Assembly: GCA_001799565.1 (NCBI GenBank)
Contig: MGTS01000014.1
Coordinates: 1-64,000, forward strand
Length of the DNA stretch: 64,000 nucleotides
Direction: 5' to 3'
Source of the DNA: Elusimicrobia bacterium GWA2_51_34
GTDB lineage: Bacteria > Elusimicrobiota > Elusimicrobia > Elusimicrobiales > UBA9959
Position 1 is the first letter of the stretch. Every line of letters begins with the position of its first letter. This document shows positions 35,299-44,648 of this stretch, piece by piece. The notes beneath the pieces are model-generated. The model did not search any database, was not told where the DNA came from, and saw only the letters and a list, made by a program, of their open reading frames with translations. The position numbers and the translations under genes were made by a program.

Positions 35299-35397
35299 AT
35301 AGAAAAACCTGCAACACAACCACTCAGCTTATCTGCCTGAGCAGCGGCTAAATTATACAAAAATAAATAAGCGCCGGAAATAAAATATAATGTAACC

Positions 35398-36201
35398 ATG
35401 CCGGCAAACAGGCGCTATAGGGTGCGTGTAAGAGTTAAAGTCCGTAAGCGGCTTTTTAAGCGCTCAGGGTTTATTTTCGGACTCGCGCTGGCGGCCGGGC
35501 TTGCGGCCTACGCCGGTTTCCTGTCATTCGGGGCTGTAGGGAGGTTGTCCCCGGTCCCGTTTTTTTCGTTCCGCCTGAAAGAGCTTAAACTCAACTGTCC
35601 CGCGCCGGCCGTAACCGAAGAGATTCGGGCTCTTTTTTTGGCCCGCAGTGGCCGGACGCTTTCATCTTCGGATTGTTCGGCCCTGGCCCGTGAGATAAAA
35701 AAACGTCACACGGCCGTGCGCGAGGTTTCGGTCAGGCGTAACTTTTTAAACGGCGGAGCCTCGGTTACAGTACGTCTGGAACCCGTGCTGACGCCGGTGT
35801 TCCTTGAGGGCGAAACTACAGCGTACCTTTCCAGGAGCGGGAAACTTATATCCGAAAGTTTTTCTCCGCCGCTTCAAAATAGTTTGAGGGCTGAAATTTA
35901 TGGTTCGGAGAAAAGTTTCAGTATGCCCGCTTTAGCCGGGTTTATAAGCGATATGGGCATTTTGAAAAAAAGTTTTTTAAGCCCGCCCGAGCGTTTGGAA
36001 TACCGGCCGCGCGAAAAAATCTGCCGGATTTTTCTTAGTAACGGCTGTGAGGTGTTGTGGGGGGAATTTGAATTCACGCGCTTAAAAGTATTAAGATTGA
36101 ACGAAGTTCTGAATGATGTTTCCTCAAAGTTAAGGCTGCCTGTAAAGGTAGACCTGAGATCTTTCAGGGAAGGACGGATTTTTGTTTCCGCCGGGGCGTG
36201 A
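35398..36201 (+). CDS. ftsQ: FtsQ/DivIB-like cell-division protein
   Basis: A bitopic protein with a very basic N-terminus (RRYRVRVRVKVRKRLFKRS), one membrane segment (FIFGLALAAGLAAYAGFLS), a POTRA-like segment (FSFRLKELKLNCPAPAVTEEIRALF) and a FtsQ-like beta domain. FtsQ links FtsB/FtsL to the divisome. The call rests mainly on layout and on its position directly upstream of ftsA and ftsZ; sequence identity to known FtsQ looks low. Length 267 is typical. The usual mur genes upstream are missing. Confidence 0.82.
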   Translation: MPANRRYRVRVRVKVRKRLFKRSGFIFGLALAAGLAAYAGFLSFGAVGRLSPVPFFSFRLKELKLNCPAPAVTEEIRALFLARSGRTLSSSDCSALAREIKKRHTAVREVSVRRNFLNGGASVTVRLEPVLTPVFLEGETTAYLSRSGKLISESFSPPLQNSLRAEIYGSEKSFSMPALAGFISDMGILKKSFLSPPERLEYRPREKICRIFLSNGCEVLWGEFEFTRLKVLRLNEVLNDVSSKLRLPVKVDLRSFREGRIFVSAGA

Positions 36202-36341
36202 GAGGCGTAAAATACAGAATAAGCTGAAATTAAGTATAATTTTATTTCCTGAAGTTTATTTTCATTAAATCGGTCTGTTGCCGCTCAGCCCAAACAACCT
36301 AAGCGGTCACTCTTTAATAAAGCGTGCCTCTGGAGCTTAAT

Positions 36342-37571
36342 ATGGGAAAACCGGAAATTATAGCCGGGCTAGACATGGGTTCAAGCCGGGTTACCTGCGT
36401 TATTGCCGCGCGAGACCCGGATGAAGACAAAATAAGGGTGCTTTCCGGCGCTTCGGTGGCCTGCAAGGGTTTGAAAGGCGGGGTAGTGGTCAACATCTCT
36501 GAAACCGCCAGGGCGGTGGCGAGTGTTATGGAGGAAGCGGAAGAAAAAGCCAAGGAAATGGTGGGGGAGGTCTACCTTGGTGTGAGAGGGGCTCACATAC
36601 AGTCTTTTAACAACCGCGGCGCGTATAACATCGCGCGCACTGATCGTGAAATAACGGCTGAAGACGTGTCAAACGTGATAGAAACAGCCAAGGCCGTTCC
36701 AATTTCTTCCGACAGGGAAATACTTCATGTGATCCCGCAGGGTTTCTCTCTTGACCGCCAGCGCGGCGTGCCGAACCCTGTCGGCATGGAAGGCTCGCTT
36801 TTGGAAGTAGGAGTGCATATAGTTACGGCGTCAAGTTCTCACATAAACAACCTGATGAAGTCGGTGTCGCAGGCTGGTTTCCGCGTGGTGGATACCATAT
36901 ACACCCTGCTCGCGGTGGGCGAGCTTGTGGTTTCAAGCGAGGAAAAGGACCTGGGGTGCCTGCTTATTGATATGGGAGGGCAAACCACCTCCGCCGGCAT
37001 TTATTACGAGGGCAGTATACATTTTTCAAAAGAAATAGCCTCCGGCGGCGACTATATTACCCGCGACATCGCCTATGGTTTTGGCACCACCATGCCCATA
37101 GCCCAGGAAATAAAGGAGAAATACGGCGCGGTAATATCAAACCTTATAGAAGAGGATAAAACCATAAGCATTACCGGCATGGACGGCGTAACTAAAAAAG
37201 AAGTGAAACCGCGTGACCTGCTTGATTTTATCCAGCCGAGGGCTGAGGAAATTTACGACAGGGTGAATGCCGCGGTGCAGAATTCAAATTATTCCGATCT
37301 CCCGGGAGGGGCCATTCTTACCGGCGGCGCCGCGCTTTTAAAGGGCATGAGTTCGGCGGCGGAACAGCTGCTGGACCTTAAACAGTCGCGGCTTGGCGCT
37401 CCGGTGCAGGCAATACTTGAGTGTCCGCCTCAATACTCCACTCAGCCCTATATGGGCGCTTTGGGACTTGTGTGCTATCCAAACCTGAAAACCTGGAATG
37501 CAGATACCCCCGGTGTGGCCGGAGTGTCGCTTGAAAAAAGAGCCTGGCGCTGGCTCAAGGATTTGTTTTGA
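36342..37571 (+). CDS. ftsA: Cell-division protein FtsA
   Basis: Actin-like protein tethering the Z-ring to the membrane. IIAGLDMGSSRVTCVIA (phosphate 1), LLIDMGGQTTSAGIYY (phosphate 2), GGAILTGGAALLKGM (adenosine motif) and a C-terminal amphipathic helix SLEKRAWRWLKDLF that would bind membrane. Start 36342 has GGAG seven bases upstream; the track uses a GTG 18 bases earlier. 409 residues, normal. A family C dyad repeat separates it from ftsZ. Confidence 0.96.
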   Translation: MGKPEIIAGLDMGSSRVTCVIAARDPDEDKIRVLSGASVACKGLKGGVVVNISETARAVASVMEEAEEKAKEMVGEVYLGVRGAHIQSFNNRGAYNIARTDREITAEDVSNVIETAKAVPISSDREILHVIPQGFSLDRQRGVPNPVGMEGSLLEVGVHIVTASSSHINNLMKSVSQAGFRVVDTIYTLLAVGELVVSSEEKDLGCLLIDMGGQTTSAGIYYEGSIHFSKEIASGGDYITRDIAYGFGTTMPIAQEIKEKYGAVISNLIEEDKTISITGMDGVTKKEVKPRDLLDFIQPRAEEIYDRVNAAVQNSNYSDLPGGAILTGGAALLKGMSSAAEQLLDLKQSRLGAPVQAILECPPQYSTQPYMGALGLVCYPNLKTWNADTPGVAGVSLEKRAWRWLKDLF

Positions 37572-37572
37572 A

Positions 37573-37656
37573 AGATAGGCTGAAGGCTGTAGGCTATTAG
37601 GCTGTTAGCCAAATCCGATTCTCACCTAATAGTCTAACAGCCTACAGCCTAAACAA
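37573..37656. repeat. Dyad element, family C, copy between ftsA and ftsZ
   Basis: ATAGGCTGAAGGCTGTAGGC and GTCTAACAGCCTACAGCC. Arms match the copies at 9004 and 57950, but the loop (CAAATCCGATTCTCACC) differs. Confidence 0.85.
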
Positions 37657-37676
37657 CCTGACGGTTATATTTTATT

Positions 37677-38819
37677 ATGACTGAAACGAATATACAGTAC
37701 AGCGGCGACTTCAACGAAAGAGAAGCCCGCATAAAGGTTGTAGGTGTGGGCGGCGGAGGCGGTAATGCGGTGAACCGCATGGTGGAGGCTGATGTGCGCC
37801 GGGTGGAGTTTGTGGCGCTTAACACCGACGCTCAGGATTTGCGGCGCAGTAAAGCCTCAAACCGCATACAGATAGGCGAAAACCTTACCAAGGGTCTTGG
37901 CGTGGGCGGGGACCCCGCTCTGGGCCGCCTGGCCGCCCAGGAATCCGTGGATATAATAAAAGAAACCGTGGCCGACACCGAGCTGCTTTTTATAACTGCC
38001 GGCATGGGCGGAGGCACCGGCACCGGAGCCGCGCCTGTGGTGGCGCAGGTGGCCAAAGAAAACACCGGGGCGCTGGTTATAGGCGTGGTTACCAGGCCTT
38101 TTGAATTTGAGGGCGCGGCGCGGTCCGCCCAGGCGCAGGAAGGCATCCACGAACTGCGCAAGCACGTGGACTGTCTGCTTGTAATACCGAACGACAGGAT
38201 GCTTGAAGTGGTGGACCGCAACACCCCGGCGAGCGAGGCCTACCGCATTGCCGACGACGTTCTGCGCCAGGCTATACAGGGTATTTCAGACGTTATCACC
38301 AAGGCCGGGGATATAAATGTGGATTTTAAGGATGTGAGAAGAATAATGACCAGATCCGGCGAAGCCCTTATAGGCATAGGGCGGGCCTCCGGCCCTGAGC
38401 GTCACCTTGAGGCAGCGAAAAATGCCATAACTTCGCCCATGCTTGAAAGCGCGGTTATTGACGGCGCCAAAGGACTGCTGGTTAATTTCACCAGTTCAAG
38501 GAATGTGCGCCTGGTGGAAATCAGCGAGGCGATGGATTACATCATGAAATCGGCAAACACGGACGTATTTATGAAATACGGGCAGGCCTACGACGAAACA
38601 ATGGGCGAAGAATTAAAAATAACCGTTATAGCCACCGGTTTCCCCGCCAAAAAAAATGATTTAATATCGGATCTTTCCAGGCGTCCGCGCGGTAAAACCA
38701 GGGACTACGGCTATGATGATTTTTTTGCCGTTCCAGCCCAGGCGCCGGTTCAGGCCGAAGAAGACACGGAAAAACCGGCCTATTTAAGGCGCAAGGCCGG
38801 CTCAAGAAGACTGAAGTAG
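37677..38819 (+). CDS. ftsZ: Cell-division GTPase FtsZ
   Basis: Tubulin homologue forming the Z-ring. KVVGVGGGGGNAVNRM, VALNTDAQDL, the tubulin signature GMGGGTGTGAAPVVA, and NVDFKDVRRIM for the synergy loop. The C-terminal peptide KPAYLRRKAG is the FtsA/ZipA-binding tail. 380 residues. No Shine-Dalgarno is visible before the ATG; the preceding bases, TTATATTTTATT, are AT-rich. Confidence 0.98.
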   Translation: MTETNIQYSGDFNEREARIKVVGVGGGGGNAVNRMVEADVRRVEFVALNTDAQDLRRSKASNRIQIGENLTKGLGVGGDPALGRLAAQESVDIIKETVADTELLFITAGMGGGTGTGAAPVVAQVAKENTGALVIGVVTRPFEFEGAARSAQAQEGIHELRKHVDCLLVIPNDRMLEVVDRNTPASEAYRIADDVLRQAIQGISDVITKAGDINVDFKDVRRIMTRSGEALIGIGRASGPERHLEAAKNAITSPMLESAVIDGAKGLLVNFTSSRNVRLVEISEAMDYIMKSANTDVFMKYGQAYDETMGEELKITVIATGFPAKKNDLISDLSRRPRGKTRDYGYDDFFAVPAQAPVQAEEDTEKPAYLRRKAGSRRLK

Positions 38820-38823
38820 GGGC

Positions 38824-38932
38824 CGGAAGTAAATTCGCACCGCAAATTTACGCTGGTAGGCTGGTAAGCTTGTAGGCCTATTAAGAGACTTCTCACAAAG
38901 CCTACTAGCCTACTGGCATACCAGCAGTAAAA
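38824..38932. repeat. Dyad element, family F, copy 2, with GTAAATTCGC hairpin
   Basis: GTAAATTCGCACCGCAAATTTAC hairpin followed by GCTGGTAGGCTGGTAAGC and CCTACTAGCCTACTGGC. The same combination of hairpin and family F arms occurs at 63058-63200. Confidence 0.88.
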
Positions 38933-38945
38933 GGAATTTCTGACT

Positions 38946-40037
38946 ATGGCAATAACTTTGGACCTGCTTTTGAAAGTGATGGTGCAAAATAAGGCGAGCG
39001 ATACGCACATTCGCAGCGATTCACCGGTTTTCGTGCGTATTAACGGCGTTATCACTTCAATAAATTCCTCCACCTTGAACGGCAAGGAAGTTGAAGATAT
39101 GGTTTTCCCGCTTATGAGCCAGCGGCAAAAAAACATCTTTAATGAAAAACGTGAGGCGGATTTTTCTTTTGACGGCGGGGAGATCGGGCGTTTCCGTTTT
39201 AATGTTTTCATGCAGAAAGGAAAGCTCTGCGTGGCAATACGTCATATCCCGCTTAAAATCCCCTCTTTTGAAGAGCTGCATATGCCGGTTGAGTCCCTGC
39301 AGAAACTGCTTACCAGCGAACGGGGGCTTATTCTGGTTACCGGAATAACCGGCTCCGGCAAAAGTTCAACGCTCGCCGCAATGATAGAGTATTTAAACCA
39401 GAAATGGGAAGGCCACATAATAACCATCGAAGATCCCATGGAATTCGTGTTTACCGAAAAAAAGTGCATTATCAGCCAGCGGGAAATAGGCGCGGATACC
39501 ATTTCTTTTGTAGAGGCGCTGCGGGCGGCGCTTCGACAGGACCCTGATGTGATACTGGTGGGTGAAATGCGCGATTTGGAAACCACCCAGGCCGCCATTA
39601 CGGCGGCTGAAACAGGGCACCTGGTGTTTGCCACTCTTCACACCATAAATACCGTGCAGACGCTTTCAAGGATAGTTGATATGTTCCCGCCGCACCAGCA
39701 GCAGCAGGTGCGCCTGCAGCTGGCTGAAACGCTTAAGGGGGTTGTTTCGCAGCGCTTATTGCCCTGCTCAAGTGGCGGGCGCATTCCGGCTGTGGAGATA
39801 ATGGCAGCCACTCCCCACATAAAAAAGATGCTGGCTGAAAACAATATGGATGGCATCAGCCAGGCTATACCGAAGGGCGCGTATTACGGCATGCAGAGTT
39901 TCAACCAGTCGCTGGTCAAACTGCACAAAGCGGGCCTAGCAAAGCTTGAAGACATAGTGCAGGCGGCTTCAAATCCAGACGATGTGCTGCTTGCCATAAA
40001 AGGCATAGAGCACGAGATGGAAAGCAGGGGAAAATAG
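38946..40037 (+). CDS. pilT: Type IV pilus retraction ATPase PilT
   Basis: A hexameric ATPase that powers pilus retraction and twitching. N-terminal PAS-like domain (ASDTHIRSDSPVFVRING), Walker A GITGSGKSSTLAAM, Asp box TIEDPMEFVF, Walker B DPDVILVGEMRD and the His box ATLHTINT. 363 residues. The PilT-specific AIRNLIRE tail is not evident, so PilU-type is possible. Downstream of ftsZ after a family F repeat. Confidence 0.94.
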   Translation: MAITLDLLLKVMVQNKASDTHIRSDSPVFVRINGVITSINSSTLNGKEVEDMVFPLMSQRQKNIFNEKREADFSFDGGEIGRFRFNVFMQKGKLCVAIRHIPLKIPSFEELHMPVESLQKLLTSERGLILVTGITGSGKSSTLAAMIEYLNQKWEGHIITIEDPMEFVFTEKKCIISQREIGADTISFVEALRAALRQDPDVILVGEMRDLETTQAAITAAETGHLVFATLHTINTVQTLSRIVDMFPPHQQQQVRLQLAETLKGVVSQRLLPCSSGGRIPAVEIMAATPHIKKMLAENNMDGISQAIPKGAYYGMQSFNQSLVKLHKAGLAKLEDIVQAASNPDDVLLAIKGIEHEMESRGK

Positions 40038-40051
40038 TTAAAAAAATTTTA

Positions 40052-40136
40052 AGTGTAGAGTGTGGAGCGCGGGGCAAACAGCGGGAAAGTGAACGCGGTT
40101 TCCCTGAACTCTCAACTCTCGACTCTACACTAACAC
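40052..40136. repeat. Dyad element, family I (AGTGTAGAGT words)
   Basis: AGTGTAGAGTGTGGAGC on the left, CTCAACTCTCGACTCTACACT on the right. It fills the pilT-deoxynucleoside kinase gap. Confidence 0.8.
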
Positions 40137-40145
40137 GGAGCGACT

Positions 40146-40865
40146 ATGTTTGCTGAAGGATACATCGGCATAGCTGGAATTATCGGAGTGGGCAAGTCAA
40201 CGTTGACAATGGAGCTTGCCAAAGCGCTTAACTTTGAGCCGGTGCTTGAAGAGGTGGGCGGCAATCCTTACCTTCAGAAATTCTACGGAGACATGAAGCA
40301 GTACGGCACCATTATGCAGATATGGCTTTTAAACCACCGGTTTCGCCAGCACAGGGAATTTGTAGCCCGCATAAGCCTTGGAAAAATACGCGGGGTGGTG
40401 CAGGACAGGACCATATGGGAAGATACTATTTTTGCCCGCATGCTTAACCAGCATCCTGATAAAATAATAACCGACATGGACTACAACACCTATCTTGACC
40501 TTTTTGACAACATGGTTCTGCGCGAGCTGGTGTTCCCGCAGCTTATGATTTTTCTTGACTGCCGGGTGGAAACGTCCATAGCGCGCATAAAGTCCCGCGG
40601 CCGTGAAATGGAGCGCGGCATAACGCCGGAATACCTGCGGAGCCTGCAGGACAATTATTACCAGTTTGTGGAGGAAATGGAAGACGCCGGCGTACGCATA
40701 CTCAGGCTTAACTGGGAGTCCTATCAGCCCATAAGCGAAGTAGCGCGCCTGGTGCATGAATATTCGCTCAAGCCCTCAAATTTTACCAAGTGGGTGCGTC
40801 CGCTGCGCAAGCTCGGCATGGAAAACAAGTCAAACCTCCCCAATAAAGTTGCGCTGGTAAAATAA
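40146..40865 (+). CDS. Deoxynucleoside kinase family protein
   Basis: Salvage kinase phosphorylating deoxynucleosides. P-loop GIAGIIGVGKSTL, catalytic acid region EEVGGNPYLQKFY, VQDRTIWEDTIFA (the DRS-type motif) and LDCRVETSIARIKSRGREMERGI for the lid. 239 residues. dG/dA versus dC preference cannot be read. C-terminal ~35 residues are extra and basic. Together with nrdJ and tmk it supports dNTP pools. Confidence 0.9.
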   Translation: MFAEGYIGIAGIIGVGKSTLTMELAKALNFEPVLEEVGGNPYLQKFYGDMKQYGTIMQIWLLNHRFRQHREFVARISLGKIRGVVQDRTIWEDTIFARMLNQHPDKIITDMDYNTYLDLFDNMVLRELVFPQLMIFLDCRVETSIARIKSRGREMERGITPEYLRSLQDNYYQFVEEMEDAGVRILRLNWESYQPISEVARLVHEYSLKPSNFTKWVRPLRKLGMENKSNLPNKVALVK

Positions 40866-40872
40866 AAGCAGG

Positions 40873-40948
40873 GGATAGCGGCTAGTGGCGAGGGGTTAGG
40901 GGCGGAGTTTCCTTACCCTCATCGCTATCCCCTATTCGCTATACGATG
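40873..40948. repeat. Dyad element, B-like (GGATAGCGGCTAGTGG)
   Basis: GGGGATAGCGGCTAGTGGCG on the left, CATCGCTATCCCCTATTCGC on the right, between the deoxynucleoside kinase and cmk. Confidence 0.75.
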
Positions 40949-40958
40949 AAGTTATGAT

Positions 40959-41669
40959 ATGTCACCAATCCTGAAACGTAAAAACGGTATTATTGTGGCC
41001 ATAGACGGTCCCGCCGGAGCGGGAAAGTCCACCGTGGGCAGAATGGCGGCGGAACGCCTGAATTATGGTTTTTTAAGCACCGGCATAATGTATCGGGCCC
41101 TCGCCTGGAAAGCGCTTGAGCTCGGTCTTGATATGGCTGACGAAGACGCTTTAATGAAACTCGCTGAAAAAATAAAATGGAGTTTCGCGCGGAGCGCGGG
41201 GCCTGAGCTGCGTGTTGCCATTGACGGGTGCGCTCTGACGCGTGAAATAACCACTGAGAGAGTGGGTAAAGCGAGCAGCGCGCTGGCTCTGCTCGCCCGG
41301 GTGCGCGTTTTTATGTGCGGTATGCAGCGCGCGGCCGGAATTGAGGGCGGGCTTGTTATGGAAGGCCGCGACATCGGCACCAATGTGTTCCCCGACGCGG
41401 AAATTAAAATTTATCTTGACGCCTCACCCGAGACCAGGGCGCTTCGGCGCTGCGCTCAGCTGCGGGAGCAGGGGCTTGCGGCCGATTATCCTCAAATACT
41501 TGACTTCATAATTAAGCGGGACGCTCAGGACAGCCGGCGGAAAAATAACCCGCTTAAAAAATCTGAAGACGGCTTTTATCTTGATTCCACTTCTATCACG
41601 TCTGAGCAGGCGGTGGATGAAATATTAAAGCTTTGCCGCGGGGTCATGGAAAAAGCGGGTAACCAGTAA
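40959..41669 (+). CDS. cmk: Cytidylate kinase
   Basis: Phosphorylates CMP/dCMP. VAIDGPAGAGKSTVGRMAAERL (P-loop), LSTGIMYRALAWKAL, and MEGRDIGTNVFPDAEIKIYLDAS, as expected for bacterial Cmk. 236 residues. First gene of the common cmk-plsC-rpsA order. Confidence 0.96.
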   Translation: MSPILKRKNGIIVAIDGPAGAGKSTVGRMAAERLNYGFLSTGIMYRALAWKALELGLDMADEDALMKLAEKIKWSFARSAGPELRVAIDGCALTREITTERVGKASSALALLARVRVFMCGMQRAAGIEGGLVMEGRDIGTNVFPDAEIKIYLDASPETRALRRCAQLREQGLAADYPQILDFIIKRDAQDSRRKNNPLKKSEDGFYLDSTSITSEQAVDEILKLCRGVMEKAGNQ

Positions 41670-41760
41670 TCGGTAACCAGTAAGCAGTAACTGATAATCA
41701 GTGCAAAAGACCTCTCTTGCAACTGATTACCGAATACCGGTTACTGATTACTGCTTTAAA
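41662..41760. repeat. Dyad element, family E, copy 2
   Basis: GGTAACCAGTAATCGGTAACC and CCGAATACCGGTTACTGATTAC. It overlaps the end of cmk, whose last residues lie in the left arm, and stops just before plsC. Confidence 0.88.
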
Positions 41761-41775
41761 GCAGGATCAAACCAA

Positions 41776-42438
41776 GTGGGTATAAACATCATTTTTTTTC
41801 TGATAAGGCTCTATTTCAGGGTTTTCAATTCCATAAAAATATCAGGTCTTGAAAAAATACCCGCCCATGGCCCGCTTATAATAGTGGCTAACCATGTTTC
41901 AGTCTCCGACCCTCCCGCTCTTGCCGCGTATGCGGCGCTTGTCAGAAAAATAAGCATGCTCGCGAAAAAAGAGCTTTTTGCGGTTCCACCGTTTGGCGCC
42001 ATGTTCAGGAGCTGGGGAGCCATACCCGTTGACCGGCGCCGCGGCGGAGGAGACCTTGGCGCTTTCAGAGCCGGCTTGAAGGTTCTGCGCGGCGGCGGCT
42101 GTCTTATACTTTTCCCAGAGGGCACGCGCGCCAAGCCCGGCAGGCCTCTTAAACCAAAGCCCGGCGCGGCCATGTTCGCCGCCAAAAGCGGGGCTCCCGT
42201 GCTGTGCGCGAGAACTTTTAATACCGAAAATTTCCTGAAATTAAGTAAAATAACTATTAAGTTCGGGAATATGAGGTATTTCGGAAACGCGGCGCAGGCT
42301 GCCCGGCCGCCTGACCATCCTCCGGCGGCGCTATCCGTATCCGGCGGGCAGTCAGGCGGCGGAGTCACCCCAAGAGAATCTTACGAGGAATTTTCAAACC
42401 TGCTCATGTCGGATATCTTTTCTATAACGGAGGAGTAG
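41776..42438 (+). CDS. plsC: 1-acylglycerol-3-phosphate acyltransferase PlsC
   Basis: Makes phosphatidic acid in the inner membrane. Motifs NHVSVSDPP (H-x4-D), ILFPEGTRA and a N-terminal hydrophobic segment. I choose GTG 41776 (MGINIIFFLIRLYF), because the 25 residues before it in the track ORF come from a dyad repeat. A proline/glycine-rich segment near the C-terminus (PPDHPPAALSVSGGQSGG) is encoded by another palindrome (42306-42360). Between cmk and rpsA. Confidence 0.9.
   Translation: MGINIIFFLIRLYFRVFNSIKISGLEKIPAHGPLIIVANHVSVSDPPALAAYAALVRKISMLAKKELFAVPPFGAMFRSWGAIPVDRRRGGGDLGAFRAGLKVLRGGGCLILFPEGTRAKPGRPLKPKPGAAMFAAKSGAPVLCARTFNTENFLKLSKITIKFGNMRYFGNAAQAARPPDHPPAALSVSGGQSGGGVTPRESYEEFSNLLMSDIFSITEE
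42306..42360. repeat. Palindrome inserted in frame in plsC
   Basis: GCCGCCTGAC and exact complement GTCAGGCGGC enclose 35 bp with a CCTCCGGCGGC core. The reading frame continues through it. Confidence 0.8.
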
Positions 42439-42445
42439 TATTGCC

Positions 42446-43645
42446 ATGGAAACAAACGAAATTCAGAAACCTTTAAATGAAGACGAAAATCCGGTAAAAA
42501 AGGAGGTTGACTCCCAGGGAGAAGAAGAGATGTCCATGGAGGATCTCCTGAAGGCTGAAGCCGCGGTGACCTCAAAAATTTATTCCAGGGACATTGTTAA
42601 AGTAAAAGTAGTTCAGCTTACCCCGGAAAATGTTCTTGTGGATGTAGGCGAGAAAAAAGAGGCCGTTATTCCTGTGACGGATTTTGAAGGCGAAAACCCG
42701 CTTCCTAAAGTGGGTGATGAAATAATGGCGGTATTGGAAAAAAAAGGCGGTGAAGGGCGCCATACCATTCTTTCCCACAAAAAAGCCAGGGAAAGAATGG
42801 CCTGGGAATGGGCAAAAAAGATGTTCAAGGCCAGGGAAAGGCTGAAGGGCTGCGTAACTGAAATTAAAAAGGGAGGCTACGCGGTGGATTTGTCGGGTTT
42901 ACGGGTTTTTATGCCGCTTTCACTCTCCGAGATGGGCGGCGCGCACAAGCATTACCTGCCGTTAAACGCCAGGATAAAGTTTTACATAGTGGATCTATCA
43001 GAAAGAGACCGCAGCGTAGTGGTTTCAAGGCGCCAGGTGCTTGAAGAGGACGAAAAGGCCCGCCGCGCCGAAGTGCTGGGCGGAATTTCCACGGGCGGCA
43101 TTGTGCGCGTAGTTGTCGCCAGGATCACCGCGGAGGGGCTATCAGTCAGGTTTCAGGGAATAGAGGGATGTGTGCGGCTTTCCGACGCGGCCTGGAAAAA
43201 TCCGGCTGAAGCCATTAAAACATACAGTCGCGGCCAGCGCATAAAATGCAAGGTGCTCTCGGTTGACATTGAAAAGGAAAGACTTTTTTTCGGCATAAAG
43301 CAGCTCACGCCTAATCCCGTGGACATGCTCAAAAAGAAATTCGGCTATAAATCTACCCTGCGCTTCAAGGTTCTTTCTGTGGCTCCCGAAGGCGCGAAAG
43401 CTAAAATTTCCGAGCAGGTAGACGCATTCATCCCCGCCGAGAATTACGGCTCGGAAGGCGCGCCCAAAGAGGGACAGGAAATGAAGGCTCTTGTGGTGGG
43501 GGTAAACTCCACAACATATGAGCTTACTCTCTCAGTGCGCGCCCAGGAGGAGTTTGATGACCGCAAGAGAATGAGCCAGTATCTTAAGGGCTCCCCGATG
43601 CTGACATTGGGGCAGATTCTGCTGGACAATTCGGAGGATGAGTGA
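42446..43645 (+). CDS. rpsA: Ribosomal protein S1
   Basis: Binds mRNA and brings it to the ribosome. An acidic N-terminus and about four S1 (OB-fold) repeats. The first is near residue 45-100 (DIVKVKVVQLTPENVLVDVGEKKEAVIPVTDFE). The others include CVTEIKKGGYAVDLSGLRVFMPLSL and VVARITAEGLSVRFQGIEGCVRLSD. 399 residues, like the four-domain S1 of Firmicutes and others rather than the six-domain enterobacterial form. GGAGGAG lies before the ATG. Its stop overlaps the next gene's GTG. Confidence 0.93.
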   Translation: METNEIQKPLNEDENPVKKEVDSQGEEEMSMEDLLKAEAAVTSKIYSRDIVKVKVVQLTPENVLVDVGEKKEAVIPVTDFEGENPLPKVGDEIMAVLEKKGGEGRHTILSHKKARERMAWEWAKKMFKARERLKGCVTEIKKGGYAVDLSGLRVFMPLSLSEMGGAHKHYLPLNARIKFYIVDLSERDRSVVVSRRQVLEEDEKARRAEVLGGISTGGIVRVVVARITAEGLSVRFQGIEGCVRLSDAAWKNPAEAIKTYSRGQRIKCKVLSVDIEKERLFFGIKQLTPNPVDMLKKKFGYKSTLRFKVLSVAPEGAKAKISEQVDAFIPAENYGSEGAPKEGQEMKALVVGVNSTTYELTLSVRAQEEFDDRKRMSQYLKGSPMLTLGQILLDNSEDE

Positions 43646-44586
43646 GGGCGGCCGATAAATTGTCGCGCGTGGTAAATAAAATACCACAGCACTATAGGGT
43701 TCCGCTCGCACTTTTGGCGGTTTTTGCGGTGGCGCTGATTGTGGTTATTTCCGGCCTCTCCGCCAGGCGGGGCGTTCTTGAAAGGGAAGTTATTGCAAAG
43801 CCCGGGGAAACCGGTCCCGCATCGGGCGGGCAGCTGGATAAAAAAATAGCGGGCGTTGAAGAAGCTTTAAAAACCAACCCGGAAGACCTGAAGGCGCTTT
43901 TTGAGGCCGGCCTGCTTAAATTCCGTAAAGGCCCCGCTTTTTACCCCGACGCCATAGCTGACCTTGAGAAAGCCCGCCAGTTCGGACTTGCCGACGAACG
44001 GTTGTTTTATTACCTCGGAGTGATGTATCAGGGCGTCGGCCTTTACGATTTTGCCTGCGAAGAATACCGTAAGTTCCTGCGCAACCGCCCCGGAGATTTC
44101 GAAGTTTCCATGCGTCTCGCGAAGCTGTATTATACAGCGCTTCGCTTCGCCGAGGCCGTGCGCGACTATGAGATCCTGCAGCTTGAATACCCCAAAAATC
44201 CCGTGGTGCTTGAAAACCTTACCCTTGCCCGCTGGAAGAATAAACAGGATTACTCAAAAACTCTGCTGGAGCTGAAGGGCCTTGGTTCCGAGGCGGCTTT
44301 CCGCGCGGAGTATACCGAGGGGATTATAGCCTACGAGCTTAAAGACTATTCCAGTGCCGGGCGCCTGCTTAAGTCAGCTTTATCAAACGCCGAATATTCC
44401 GCGCTTATTGACCGTGCCAGGGCTTATTGGCTTCTTGGCGATTCGGCCATGAAGCTGAAGGATAACGACGGGGCTTTTGCCGCCTTTACAGAGCTTTTAA
44501 AATTAAACCCCTCCCATGAAGAAGCGAAATCGCTCCTGGCCCGGCTGGAGAGATCCCGCAAGGCGGCCGCGAAAAAAAAGAAGTAA
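43642..44586 (+). CDS. Membrane-anchored TPR protein
   Basis: A 314-residue protein with a N-terminal membrane anchor (VPLALLAVFAVALIVVISGLS) and several tetratricopeptide-like repeats (residues ~75-310). It ends in a run of lysines. GTG start with GGAGG upstream, overlapping the rpsA stop (GTGA), so translation is coupled. TPR proteins of this form scaffold envelope assembly machines; the coupling to the next gene's barrel protein hints at an envelope role but no function is assigned. Confidence 0.85.
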   Translation: MRAADKLSRVVNKIPQHYRVPLALLAVFAVALIVVISGLSARRGVLEREVIAKPGETGPASGGQLDKKIAGVEEALKTNPEDLKALFEAGLLKFRKGPAFYPDAIADLEKARQFGLADERLFYYLGVMYQGVGLYDFACEEYRKFLRNRPGDFEVSMRLAKLYYTALRFAEAVRDYEILQLEYPKNPVVLENLTLARWKNKQDYSKTLLELKGLGSEAAFRAEYTEGIIAYELKDYSSAGRLLKSALSNAEYSALIDRARAYWLLGDSAMKLKDNDGAFAAFTELLKLNPSHEEAKSLLARLERSRKAAAKKKK

Positions 44587-44589
44587 GGC

Positions 44590-44645
44590 GGGAAGCTGGC
44601 GGTAACCGGTAACCGGCAACCGGTAACCGGCAAGTGGTAACCGGA
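44590..44645. repeat. Family E tandem array before barrel gene
   Basis: GGTAACCGGTAACCGGCAACC followed by further copies up to the ATG at 44649. It supplies the upstream GTG start in the track ORF, which I reject. Confidence 0.8.
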
Positions 44646-44648
44646 AAA